A stretch of 64,000 bases of DNA from Halapricum hydrolyticum (GTDB taxonomy: Archaea; Halobacteriota; Halobacteria; Halobacteriales; Haloarculaceae): the NCBI GenBank assembly GCA_025517565.1, contig JAOPKD010000009.1, positions 1-64,000 of the forward strand. Direction: 5' to 3'. Under the pieces are notes generated by a model, which worked only from the letters and a program-made list of their open reading frames with translations, was not told where the DNA came from and ran no database searches. This document shows, piece by piece, positions 26,813 through 35,260 of this stretch (position 1 is the stretch's first letter; each line of letters opens with the position of its first letter). The translations under genes and the position numbers were made by a program.

Positions 26813-27235
26813 TTACGCGAGGATGCCCGCGCCGAGGAAGGCGCCGAGAACGACGCCGTAGATGACGTGGACGGTGCCGAACATCATCATCATGCCCTTA
26901 TCGGGCTCCATCCCGATGATCATCCGCATCCAGAACATCATCCCTCCGATCATGAGGACGATGCCGTAGACGAGGCCGAGGCCGACGGCAACAGCGATGG
27001 AGTCGAGACTGAGCCCAATCAGCGGAACGCCGACCGCAAACACCGCGCCAGCGCCGATGCCGTAGACGAAGTGCAACACCATTCCCGGCATCGCGTAGTC
27101 CTCTGGCTCACCGCCAGCGAACTTCGCGACGAGCGCCGCCGTCGGCGGCGGCCCCCCATCGCCCATCATCATCGCGATGGTCATAACGATCGTTGCAACC
27201 ACGCCGCCAGCGAGACCGGCAATAACTGATGCCAT
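26813..27235 (-). CDS. Small four-helix membrane protein, Met-rich
   Basis: 140 residues with four hydrophobic segments. Methionine is very abundant (IVMTIAMMMGDGG; GMMFWMRMIIGM; GMMMMFG). It resembles small haloarchaeal membrane proteins of unknown role (DUF6789-like). Clusters of Met could bind copper or silver, but no known metal-transport motif is complete. Confidence 0.72.
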   Translation of the reverse strand: MASVIAGLAGGVVATIVMTIAMMMGDGGPPPTAALVAKFAGGEPEDYAMPGMVLHFVYGIGAGAVFAVGVPLIGLSLDSIAVAVGLGLVYGIVLMIGGMMFWMRMIIGMEPDKGMMMMFGTVHVIYGVVLGAFLGAGILA

Positions 27236-27533
27236 GTGTTCAGTTCTATCAGACGCACGATGACTACTAAACCACGATGCGGTCGTTGAACAGAGTCACA
27301 CACCCGCACAAACAGCCGTGAGGAGGACGGGTACCGTGCGGAATCTAAGACCTGGAGAAAATGAAAGCGGCTATCGTGTGCATAGCTATACCTCGTTTTC
27401 TTATCCCCGGAACCGATCGTTGCCGGCCCGTACGACGACGGACATACGGCCCGGCGGTGCGATATCCGACCCGTTTGGTGTGGCTCACGGTAATACCCCG
27501 AACGATTAATCCGATCGAGTGTCATTAACTATC

Positions 27534-28238
27534 ATGGATATTACGACGACAGAGACCACTGGATCGCCGGTCGAACTCGAGTTCGAGATCCGCGACCACA
27601 ACTGTCTGTTCGTCCACGCGTCCGCAGTCACTGACTGTCGGGTCCAACTCGAACACATGGTCGACCGCTCCGACGACCGGCTGTTGGAGTTCTTCACCGT
27701 AGAGGGGACGCCGCCGGATCGCGTCCTGTCGATGGCCGAGGCGTCGAGTGCCATCGACGAAGCGCGGCTCGTCAGTCGCGGGCCCGACGGCGGGCTGTTC
27801 GAGTTTGTCGTCTCGGGCCCCTGCGTGACGCGAACGCTCGCCGATACGGGGGCTATCGCCCGGTCGGTGTCGGCCGAGAGCGGCGTCGGTGCGGTCCTGG
27901 CCGACGTCCCCGGTCACATCGAGGTCAGGCGGGTCGTCGAGCGATTCCGGGACAGGCATCCGAATTCTGAACTCCTGGCGTGCCGGGACACGGCGGAACC
28001 CATCCCGGTCCGGAGCGAGCGCGGCGTCCACGCGATGCTGGCCGACCGGCTCACCGACAAGCAACACGAGGTGCTCCGAACGGCCTACCTGAGCGGGTAT
28101 TTCAGCTGGCCGCGGCGGACGACCGCAGAGGAATGTGCCGAGGCCCTCGGAATCTCCCAACCAACGTTTAGCCAGCACATCCGAACCGCGCAGGAGAAAC
28201 TCCTGGATCGGCTGTTCGTCGACGCACCCGAGCGGTAG
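27534..28238 (+). CDS. Bat-type helix-turn-helix transcriptional activator
   Basis: 234 residues from the ATG at 27534. The N-terminal domain (residues 10-160) is the beta-rich sensor seen in bacterio-opsin-activator-like proteins. The C-terminal HTH_10 domain reads LTDKQHEVLRTAYLSGYFSW and then GISQPTFSQHIRTAQEKLLD. It probably regulates the hydrolase/cupin genes that follow or a distant regulon; the inducer is unknown. The 298-base region before it shows no gene. Confidence 0.92.
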   Translation: MDITTTETTGSPVELEFEIRDHNCLFVHASAVTDCRVQLEHMVDRSDDRLLEFFTVEGTPPDRVLSMAEASSAIDEARLVSRGPDGGLFEFVVSGPCVTRTLADTGAIARSVSAESGVGAVLADVPGHIEVRRVVERFRDRHPNSELLACRDTAEPIPVRSERGVHAMLADRLTDKQHEVLRTAYLSGYFSWPRRTTAEECAEALGISQPTFSQHIRTAQEKLLDRLFVDAPER

Positions 28239-28376
28239 TCCGATCCCCCACGAGGCAGCCGGGGACCTGCCGTCCTATTCGAGGACAGACACTTGCTCGC
28301 CGTACGCTCCCTATTACCATAGGCACTACCCCTTTGGGCGCAACTGTACAATGTTCTCCAAGGAGTGCCTGTTCCG

Positions 28377-29213
28377 ATGACAATACCCTACGACGAATGG
28401 ACGGCAGCACAGGACAGCGCGACAGTCACCGTCGACGACCACGAGGTCGAGATGGCCTACCGCGACGAGGGAGCGGGCAATCCGGTGGTCTTCCTGCACG
28501 GGATCCCGACGAACTCGTACCTGTTCCGTGAGCAGTTCGAGGCGGTCGCGGCCGAGCGACGCGCCATCGCACCGGACATGGTCGGCTACGGGAACTCCGA
28601 GATGACCGACGGGTTCGACCGTTCGATCCGCGCCCAGGAGCTGGCGGTCCGGGACCTCGTCGACCAGCTGGGATTCGACACGATCGATTTCGTCGGTCAC
28701 GACCTGGGCGGTGGTGTTGGCCTGCGCTACGCTGCCCGGACGCCCGAGGCGATTGATCGACTAGTGCTGTCGAACTCCGTCGCCTACGACTCCTGGCCGA
28801 TCCAGACGATCACCGACCTTGGACTGCCCGAGACAGCCCGCGAGACCAGCGTCGAGGAGTTGCAGGAGATGCTCGACGGCCTCTTCCGACAGACGCTGTT
28901 CGGCGACGATCACGACGAGGCGTTCCTCGACGGGATGAAGACGCCGTGGTCCTCCGAGGCGAGCGTCACCTCCGTCGTGCGCAACGCGAGCGCGACGAAC
29001 ACGAGCCACACCACCGAGGTCGACCCGAGCGACGTAACCGCCGAGACGCTCCTGCTGTGGGGGACCGAAGACGAGTTCCAGCCGATCGAGTGGGCCGAGC
29101 GTCTCGAGGGCGACATCGCCACCTGCGAACTGATCGGTCTCGAGGCCAACCACTGGGTCCCCGAGGACCGGACGGTCGAATTCACCGACCATCTGACCGG
29201 GTTCCTGCTGTAG
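28377..29213 (+). CDS. Alpha/beta hydrolase of the haloalkane-dehalogenase type
   Basis: 278 residues. The oxyanion segment is VVFLHGIPTNSYLFR, the nucleophile elbow VGHDLGGGVG with D109 (an Asp nucleophile, as in haloalkane dehalogenases and epoxide hydrolases), and the late EANHWVPED carries the catalytic His. It lacks clear proof of halide-binding Trp residues, so dehalogenase versus epoxide hydrolase or esterase is open. It lies 138 bases downstream of the Bat-type regulator. Confidence 0.87.
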   Translation: MTIPYDEWTAAQDSATVTVDDHEVEMAYRDEGAGNPVVFLHGIPTNSYLFREQFEAVAAERRAIAPDMVGYGNSEMTDGFDRSIRAQELAVRDLVDQLGFDTIDFVGHDLGGGVGLRYAARTPEAIDRLVLSNSVAYDSWPIQTITDLGLPETARETSVEELQEMLDGLFRQTLFGDDHDEAFLDGMKTPWSSEASVTSVVRNASATNTSHTTEVDPSDVTAETLLLWGTEDEFQPIEWAERLEGDIATCELIGLEANHWVPEDRTVEFTDHLTGFLL

Positions 29214-29288
29214 CCGGCCACCGGCGGCCTGTCCGTGCACCGCCTTCGATGCCCTCGTGTTTTTGCATCCGGGCGACGGAGCGTGCGT

Positions 29289-29783
29289 ATGGAGAAGGTC
29301 CGTATCGACGAGGTCGAAAACAGCCTTCAGCCCGCGGCCGTGATGCGTCCGCTCACCGACGCCCTCGGCGCGACCGATCTCGCGATCAACTACTACGAAC
29401 TCGAACCCGGGGACAGTTTCGCGTTCGCCTACCACAGCCACGAGATCCAGGAGGAGGTCTTCTACGTCCAGGAGGGAACAGCCACTTTCGAGACCGAGGA
29501 CGGCCCCGTCGAGGTCGCGGGGGGCGAAGTCGTCCGGTTCGGTCCCGAGGAGTTCCAGCGCGGCTGGAACCGGAGCGACGAACGGGTCCGCGCGCTCGCG
29601 CTCGGCGCGCCGCTTGAGTACGGCACCCAGCCGAAACTGCGATACTGCCCGGACTGCGAGGAGGAGACCGACAACCGGCTCGCTCGAACCGACGACGACG
29701 CGGCAGTCGTCGCGTACTGCGAGCGCTGCGGGGCTGAAACGGGACGGTGGTACGAGGGGTCGATGGACGGGGAGGTGCCCTGA
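29289..29783 (+). CDS. Cupin-domain protein with C-terminal zinc ribbon
   Basis: 164 residues. The cupin barrel (residues 20-105) has FAYHSHEIQEEVFYVQEGTA with a metal-binding His-x-His plus Glu set, then AGGEVVRFGPEE. Residues 118-155 hold two Cys pairs, CPDC and CERC, a zinc ribbon. The start at 29289 omits a poorly coding upstream extension. The combination suggests a regulatory or metal-binding role; enzyme activity is not established. Confidence 0.85.
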   Translation: MEKVRIDEVENSLQPAAVMRPLTDALGATDLAINYYELEPGDSFAFAYHSHEIQEEVFYVQEGTATFETEDGPVEVAGGEVVRFGPEEFQRGWNRSDERVRALALGAPLEYGTQPKLRYCPDCEEETDNRLARTDDDAAVVAYCERCGAETGRWYEGSMDGEVP

Positions 29784-29801
29784 CCCCGATTCCGAACCCG
29801 A

Positions 29802-30842
29802 TCAGGGCGTGATGACGGCGCGGCCGTCGATCTCGCGGTGTTCGAGCTTCTCGGCGACGGTGTTGACCTCCTCAAGATCGTAGCGGCTGGTGTGCAGGTC
29901 GACCTCGCCCTGTTCGACCAGCGAGACGAGTTCCTGGAGTTCGGCGTAGCGCCCGACGATATTGCCCACGAAGGAGAACTCGCCGTTGACCAGCGCCTGG
30001 GCGGGTTCGTGGATGTGCCCGCCGTAGCCGATGATGTGGTGGTCGCCGCCGGCCGCGGTGATGTCTGGCGCGTATTCGGTGGTGACGTCAGCCCCGACGA
30101 AGTCCATCACCTGGGCCGCGCCCGTGCCGTCGGTGACGCTGTCGACCACCTCCCGCAGGTCGTCATCGGAGGGGTTGACCAGATGATCCGCGCCGTAGCC
30201 GTCGGCCAGTTCCAGGGCGGAGTCTTTGAGGTCGACGGCGGTGATCTGGGCCGCACTCATGGCGTCGACACACTGCAGGCCGATGTGGCCGAGGCCGCCG
30301 ATGCCGATGATGACGGCGTGATCCCCCGGGTTGAGTTCGTCGACGACCTTCTTCGCTGCGTGGTAGGCGGTGATCCCCGCGTCGGCGTGGGGCGCGATGT
30401 CGATGGGATCGACATCGCCGGGGAGCGGGATGACCGCCCGCTCGTTGGTGAGGAGGTAGTCGGCGAACCCGCCGTCGGTCGTCAGCCCGTTGAACGACTG
30501 GTTCTCACAGTACATCGTCTCTCCCTGGCGGCAGGGCCGGCAGGTACCGCAGGTCTGGACGGGGTGGCAGATCACCTTGTCGCCCTCCGAAACTAGCTGG
30601 ACCTCTTCGCCGGTTTCGACGACTTCACCGGCGTTCTCGTGGCCCAGGGTCATCGGGAGTGGCTGTGGGACGTACTGCTCCCACATCCCCTCGATGATGT
30701 GGTTGTCCGTCTGGCACCAGCCCGCACCCTCGACCTCGACGAGAACGTGGTCCGAGCGGTCGATCTCGGGGCGGTCGATCGCTTCTACTGTGAGTCCCTC
30801 TCTCATGTCGTCGGTGTACTCGTGTAATCTGGCTGCGTCCAT
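29802..30842 (-). CDS. Zinc-dependent NAD(P) alcohol dehydrogenase
   Basis: 346 residues, medium-chain dehydrogenase. The catalytic zinc ligands are C43 and H68-E69 (TLGHENAGEV); the structural zinc ligands are C98, C101, C104 and C112. The nucleotide motif is IIGIGGLGHIGLQC with an acidic VDLKD that favours NAD. It oxidises a primary or secondary alcohol; substrate unknown. It is divergent from the amidohydrolase, with 96 bases between the starts, so the two probably share a control region. Confidence 0.92.
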   Translation of the reverse strand: MDAARLHEYTDDMREGLTVEAIDRPEIDRSDHVLVEVEGAGWCQTDNHIIEGMWEQYVPQPLPMTLGHENAGEVVETGEEVQLVSEGDKVICHPVQTCGTCRPCRQGETMYCENQSFNGLTTDGGFADYLLTNERAVIPLPGDVDPIDIAPHADAGITAYHAAKKVVDELNPGDHAVIIGIGGLGHIGLQCVDAMSAAQITAVDLKDSALELADGYGADHLVNPSDDDLREVVDSVTDGTGAAQVMDFVGADVTTEYAPDITAAGGDHHIIGYGGHIHEPAQALVNGEFSFVGNIVGRYAELQELVSLVEQGEVDLHTSRYDLEEVNTVAEKLEHREIDGRAVITP

Positions 30843-30912
30843 GGTCCGTCTGTCACGACGCTGTCGACCGGCCTAAGCGGTCTGCCTATGAGTATTGGTA
30901 AAACGACTATCG

Positions 30913-30950
30913 GTGTGTGTTACCATGGTACAAAAGCCATGTACACACAC
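30913..30950. promoter_or_regulatory. Long imperfect inverted repeat covering the amidohydrolase start codon
   Basis: Left arm 30913-30928 (GTGTGTGTTACCATGG) pairs with right arm 30937-30950 (CCATGTACACACAC), with a two-base bulge and an 8-base spacer. The right arm contains the ATG at 30939. As DNA it could be an operator in the divergent promoter; as RNA it would hide the start codon. Confidence 0.5.
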
Positions 30951-31991
30951 AATGGCGAGGACGTGTTCGTGATCGACGGGCACATCCACCTCTGGGACGC
31001 CAGGGAGGAGAACATCATCCACGAGGGCGGCGAACAGTTCATCCAGTGCTTCCACGATTATCACACGGGATTCACGCCCGAGGAGGAGCAGTGGGACATG
31101 GACACGTATCGGAACTACGGGGCCGAACGGATGGTCGAGGACCTCTTCCGTGACGGCTACGTCGACATGGGCATCTTCCAGCCGACGTACCTGACGGACT
31201 TTTACGACGAGGGGTTCAACACGACTGGCCAGAACGCCGAGCTCGCCGAGGAATATCCCGAGCGGTTCGTGCTGAACGGGAGTTTTGACCCCCGGGACGG
31301 CGACGAGGGCATCGCGCACCTCGAACGGCTCAAGGATGACTACGACATCCAGGGCGTGAAGCTCTACACGGCGGAGTGGCGCGGCGACTCGAAGGGCTGG
31401 CGCCTCGACAGCGACGAGGCCTTTCGCTTCCTCGATAAGTGCGTCGAACTCGGCATTGAGAACATTCACGCGCACAAGGGGCCGACCATCCGGCCGCTGA
31501 ACCGCGACGCCTTCGACGTGGGCGACGTCGACGACGCCGCGTCCTCGTTCCCGGAACTCAACTTCATCGTCGAGCACATCGGCTTCCCGCGGGTTGACGA
31601 CTTCTGTCACATCGCGACCCAGGAGACCAACGTGTACGGCGGCCTCGCCGTCGCGGCTCCGTTTGCCCAGAGCCGTCCCCGGAAGTTCGCCGAGATGATG
31701 GGGGAACTGCTGTTCTGGGTCGGCGAGGACAACATTCTCTTCGGCAGCGACTACGCCATCTGGGAGCCCGACTGGCTCATCCCCGCAGTCATGGACGCCG
31801 AACTGACCCAGGACGAACGCGCCGAGTATGGCGTCGAACTCTCCCCGGAGGTCAAGCGCAAGTTCATGGGCGAGAACGCTGCGCGACTGTACGATATCGA
31901 CATCGAGGCGAAGAAAGAACAGTTCAAGGACGACGCGATCAGTCGGGAGTTCGATCTCGGAGATACCTACGAGGAGGCCTCGGCGGACTGA
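30939..31991 (+). CDS. Amidohydrolase-2 family metal-dependent hydrolase
   Basis: 350 residues, TIM barrel with the N-terminal metal motif H15-I-H17 (VIDGHIHLWDA). Later come VKLYTAEWRGD, HAHKGPT, FIVEHIGFPR and the C-terminal FGSDYAIWEP aspartate. The N-terminus (MYTHNGEDVFVIDGH) is like the amidohydrolases found beside bacterial propane monooxygenase genes, not like decarboxylases of aromatic acids. An upstream in-frame ATG (30888) is less likely. It is followed after three bases by the DUF59 gene. Confidence 0.9.
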   Translation: MYTHNGEDVFVIDGHIHLWDAREENIIHEGGEQFIQCFHDYHTGFTPEEEQWDMDTYRNYGAERMVEDLFRDGYVDMGIFQPTYLTDFYDEGFNTTGQNAELAEEYPERFVLNGSFDPRDGDEGIAHLERLKDDYDIQGVKLYTAEWRGDSKGWRLDSDEAFRFLDKCVELGIENIHAHKGPTIRPLNRDAFDVGDVDDAASSFPELNFIVEHIGFPRVDDFCHIATQETNVYGGLAVAAPFAQSRPRKFAEMMGELLFWVGEDNILFGSDYAIWEPDWLIPAVMDAELTQDERAEYGVELSPEVKRKFMGENAARLYDIDIEAKKEQFKDDAISREFDLGDTYEEASAD

Positions 31992-31994
31992 TCC

Positions 31995-32789
31995 ATGGGA
32001 ACGACAGACTCACCCGCGGACGCGACGGAGACGCCCGTCGATCCCGACGCCATCCGCGAACGTCTCGACAGGGTCAACGATCCCGAACTCGACCGCTCGA
32101 TCGTCGAGTTACAGTACATCGACGACATAGACATCGACGGCGGATCGGTGACCGTCACGTTCGTCCTGCCGACGGCCTGGTGTTCGCCCGCGTTCGCGTG
32201 GATGATGGCGACGGGTATCCGCGACGAAGTGCGGGCGCTCCCGGGCGTCACCGACGTCACCGTTCGCTTGCCGGACCACATGCACGGCGAGCAGATCACG
32301 ACCGGCGTTAACCGGGAACAGTCCTTCGAATCGATCTTCGAGGACGCCGAAGACGGCATCGCTGACGTTCGGCGGAAGCTGGACGAGAAGGCGCGGTTCG
32401 CCCGACAGTACGACGCGATCCGGGCACTCCGGGACTCCGGTCTCGACCCCGACCAGATTGTGTCGCTGACGCGGGACGACATCGACCTCGAATTCCGATC
32501 AGCTGCGGTGGCGGTCTCGGTTCGGGACGGGGTGCTGACGGTCACTGCTCCGCGCGAACCGCTATCCGAGTACCTCGAGAAGGCCAGGGCGACCGGTCTC
32601 GTCACGGACGGGACCGACCGCCTGTTCGCCGACCGAGACGGTTCGCCGCTAGACCCGGAGCCCGAGGCGTTCGAGTTCTCCCTTCGGGACGCCCGCCTCG
32701 CCGTCTCGAACATCGAGGGCCAGGCGACGATCTGTGCATCGCTCCACGAGTCCCGCAACGACGTCACTATCGACGAACCCGGCGACTGA
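31995..32789 (+). CDS. DUF59/MIP18-type metal-sulfur assembly protein
   Basis: 264 residues. The N-terminal DUF59 domain (residues 20-100) has LDRVNDPELDRSIVELQYID, then TFVLPTAWCSPAFAWMMATG with one Cys, then VTDVTVRLPDHMH. A helical C-terminal extension of about 150 residues is typical of the DUF59 proteins of propane/methane-type monooxygenase clusters rather than of SufT. It starts three bases after the amidohydrolase stop, so they are co-translated. Its likely job is maturation of a metalloenzyme. Confidence 0.85.
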   Translation: MGTTDSPADATETPVDPDAIRERLDRVNDPELDRSIVELQYIDDIDIDGGSVTVTFVLPTAWCSPAFAWMMATGIRDEVRALPGVTDVTVRLPDHMHGEQITTGVNREQSFESIFEDAEDGIADVRRKLDEKARFARQYDAIRALRDSGLDPDQIVSLTRDDIDLEFRSAAVAVSVRDGVLTVTAPREPLSEYLEKARATGLVTDGTDRLFADRDGSPLDPEPEAFEFSLRDARLAVSNIEGQATICASLHESRNDVTIDEPGD

Positions 32790-32942
32790 GAGTGATTGCT
32801 GTACCGGTTCGTCGGCGCGATCGCCTGTCATCCGGCGATCGATCCGGAATAGTACTCATTGGGATCTGTCTCTCGGACAGCGAACCGACGAGAGACTGCC
32901 GCCGAGCGTAGCTATTTTACTGTCGGCTGCATCGTTCAGTGC

Positions 32943-33965
32943 ATGAGCGACGAGGCCAAACTCCACGAGTACGAAGTCGTCGTGATCGGCGGCGGGCCCG
33001 CCGGAATGACAGCAGCACTCTACAGCACGCGACTCGGACACGATACGGCCGTCGTCAACCGTGGTGGCGGACGAGCGGCGATGATGCAGGAGGTCCACAA
33101 CCTCCTGGGCGTGAAAGAGGAGACGAGTGGGGCGGAGTTTCTCGGCATCGGGCAAGAACAGCTTACGGGGTACGGGTGTGATATCCACCGCGACATGGTC
33201 ACGAGCTGTTCGCGACCCGACTCGGACGGAATTCGGCTCTCCGGCAACAGCGCGGAGTACGAGGCGAACCGTGTCGTTCTCGCGACCGGGTTCAACGACG
33301 TTCGGCCGGAGCCGCCACTGCCGCGAACCGGCCGCGGCCTCCACTACTGTCTGCACTGTGACGCCCACATGTTCGTCGACGAACCGGTGTACGTAATGGG
33401 ACATGCCGAGAGCGCCGCACACGTCGCGGGCATCATGCTGAATTTCACCGACGAGGTCGACCTGCTCACTCGCGGTAACGATCCCGAGTGGAGTGAGAAG
33501 ACCGCCGAGATGCTCGAGAATCACCCGATCGACGTCATACACGACGATGTCTCGGGGATCCAGAACGGCGAGGACGGCTGGCTGAAAGCCCTCGAGTTTG
33601 AGGACGGGACTGTCCGGGAGTACAAAGGCGGCTTCGCAATGTACGGCGCCGAATACAACAACGGGCTCGCCAGGGAGCTCGGGTGTGACATCAACGACGA
33701 CGGCACGATCGAGGTGGACGACCACGGGCGGACGTCAGTCGACCACGTCTACGCCGTCGGCGACTGTACGCCGGGCCACAATCAGATTCCAGTCGCCCTC
33801 GGTCAGGGCGCAAAAGCCGGAATCGACGTCCACTTCCAGCTCCGAGACTTCCCGAGAGACCCCGAACTCCTCGAGGAGCAGGGACCGGTGCGTTCTGAAG
33901 AGGTTCCCGGGATTCCGGACGAACTGCTCGAACAGGCCGTCGACTTCCACACGTACGGGAAGTGA
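32943..33965 (+). CDS. Thioredoxin-reductase-like FAD-dependent oxidoreductase
   Basis: 340 residues from the ATG at 32943. The FAD motif VVIGGGPAGMTAALYS is at the N-terminus and the second FAD segment DHVYAVGDCTPGHNQIPVAL near the end. In the NAD(P) domain the redox pair is C136-L-H-C139, while typical thioredoxin reductases have CATC. The cofactor loop (VMGHAESAAHVAG) differs from the classic GxGxxA. It probably reduces a small disulfide protein. The C-terminal about 50 residues are acidic. Confidence 0.88.
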   Translation: MSDEAKLHEYEVVVIGGGPAGMTAALYSTRLGHDTAVVNRGGGRAAMMQEVHNLLGVKEETSGAEFLGIGQEQLTGYGCDIHRDMVTSCSRPDSDGIRLSGNSAEYEANRVVLATGFNDVRPEPPLPRTGRGLHYCLHCDAHMFVDEPVYVMGHAESAAHVAGIMLNFTDEVDLLTRGNDPEWSEKTAEMLENHPIDVIHDDVSGIQNGEDGWLKALEFEDGTVREYKGGFAMYGAEYNNGLARELGCDINDDGTIEVDDHGRTSVDHVYAVGDCTPGHNQIPVALGQGAKAGIDVHFQLRDFPRDPELLEEQGPVRSEEVPGIPDELLEQAVDFHTYGK

Positions 33966-33990
33966 AACCGTTCCAGCGGATGCAGAGCGG

Positions 33991-34273
33991 TTAGACTGAC
34001 TCTTTGGATTCGTCGATAGCACACTCGTCGTCCCGACAGTTCGTCGCCTTCCGCAACACGTCGAGGCCAGGCGGTTCGTCAGGACTGCGAACTGCCCACA
34101 CACTGGATGACACGATCGGCATCGACGACGAACATAGCCCGACGCGAGACCTCGCGATGGTTCTCGGATTTCTCCGTTAGTACCTTCTCGCACTGTGTCT
34201 TCGCCTCGTTATCGCACTCGTCAACTACGAACGCAGAGACAACCCCAAGAGCACCGTTGTCAAGGTGTGAGAC
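33991..34273 (-). pseudogene. Peroxiredoxin gene, C-terminal fragment (frameshifted)
   Basis: The minus-strand frame SHLDNGALGVVSAFVVDE continues to SRRAMFVVDADRVIQCV. It then shifts frame near 34094-34104 to AVRSPDEPPGLDVLRKATNC and ends in KESV (TAA at 33993-33991). This is the C-terminal half of an AhpC/TSA-type protein. Its N-terminal half lies on the same strand at 36485-36626; the segment between them carries a regulator and a TnpB element. The gene is not functional. Confidence 0.7.
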
Positions 34274-34291
34274 CGATTACAACACTCTCTG

Positions 34292-34900
34292 TTATTTATT
34301 GCCGGACGAGTCCCAGAACACGCCCGGTGGCTTCTGGTCAGGGTTCTCGTCGAGAGAGTCCCGTTTCGTCGCGTTGGCGTCCTCGATTAGTGCGGCTGCT
34401 TCACCGGCCCAAATATATAACCCAATCAGCGTCTCGCGTCGACTCTGTTCAAGATCAACCGAGTGGTATACGTAGACCACGCCGCCACCCTCGCGGTTCA
34501 ACTCTGATCGCCGGAGCAGACCCAGGTCAACGAGATTATTGAGATACCGCGTGACCGTACTTCGGTCGTAGCCCATCGATTCGGCGACCTCGTTTGCGGA
34601 TAGCGGCCCGTCGCTGATGACACGCAGACAGATGTCGTTGCCGGCCTTCGGAAGGCCGAACGCCTGGAGCAACACCTGTTCGATATCCGGGGGCTTCACA
34701 CTCATCTCTCCGTCCCTCACGCGCTCCATCGGCTGGTCGTGACAGGACATCGCCGGTTCGTCGCGTCCGACCGCGAGGACGACGTTATCACAGCTTGAGC
34801 ATTCGTAGAGATCGTATCGACTTGACTCCGGGTCGTACGCCACCTCTTCAGGATCTTCTGCGGATTGGTGTAGTTCGTTTCCTGATAAAGAGAGTGTCAT
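34292..34900 (-). CDS. Winged-helix regulator with a desulforedoxin-like Cys motif (paralog 2)
   Basis: 202 residues from the ATG at 34900, a clear paralog of the protein at 16200. Residues 30-58 read DLYECSSCDNVVLAVG then MSCHDQPM, with C34, C37, C53 and H54. This CxxC version is closer to desulforedoxin than paralog 1. The wHTH is LSANEVAESMGYDRSTVTRY with the wing GGGVVYVYHSV. It sits just after the point where a peroxiredoxin gene is broken and on the same strand as the following TnpB, so it may have arrived with that element. Confidence 0.83.
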   Translation of the reverse strand: MTLSLSGNELHQSAEDPEEVAYDPESSRYDLYECSSCDNVVLAVGRDEPAMSCHDQPMERVRDGEMSVKPPDIEQVLLQAFGLPKAGNDICLRVISDGPLSANEVAESMGYDRSTVTRYLNNLVDLGLLRRSELNREGGGVVYVYHSVDLEQSRRETLIGLYIWAGEAAALIEDANATKRDSLDENPDQKPPGVFWDSSGNK

Positions 34901-35099
34901 ACAATAGTCCTCATTTTTGTGTGGAACTATAACAACCCCCATAGTCACCCATTTAATAGTATTGGTAAATACAGTCACAACACGACGAATCTGTGTGTTC
35001 GTCAGCACCGGTGGCCGATACGTACGCGCACCTACGTACAGGAGGAGTCACCAGATAGTCGTCTGAACTCAAGCCATACGAATAGTTCTACGACAACTT

Positions 35100-35260
35100 A
35101 GTCGGGTCAACTGCCCCGCGCACGGTGGCGCGGGGCTTGTCAGTGAACTCGGCCTCTGCCAACACTCAGTCGGACGGGACAAATCCCCGATTCGGCGTCA
35201 CTGTTCCTGACTTCAGAGCGAGTTGACTGTCGCCCGTCCGCCGAGACGACTGTAGGCCCC
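35100..35260 (-). ncRNA. Probable guide-RNA region of the second TnpB
   Basis: By analogy with characterised TnpB systems, the RNA would come from the 3' end of tnpB and the right element end, here the last about 100 bases of the gene plus the GC-rich hairpin at 35113-35136. The exact 3' boundary and guide are not visible. Confidence 0.35.
35113..35136. repeat. Hairpin at the right end of the second TnpB element
   Basis: A perfect 9-bp stem: GCCCCGCGC (35113-35121) and GCGCGGGGC (35128-35136) around the loop ACGGTG. It lies just beyond the tnpB stop codon (minus strand), where IS605-type right ends and guide RNAs have their terminal hairpin. The same loop occurs in the hairpin at the other end (36452-36473). 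Confidence 0.6.

Noticed and set aside
16200..34900. The two Cys-motif regulators considered as halves of a composite transposon.
   Set aside because: They are 18 kb apart in opposite orientation with many intact unrelated genes between, and no matching flanking repeats were found.
30891..34969. Identical 12-mer AGTATTGGTAAA upstream of the amidohydrolase (30891) and of the second Cys-motif regulator (34958).
   Set aside because: In 64 kb many 12-mers repeat by chance, no third copy was seen near related genes, and its distance to the two starts differs.
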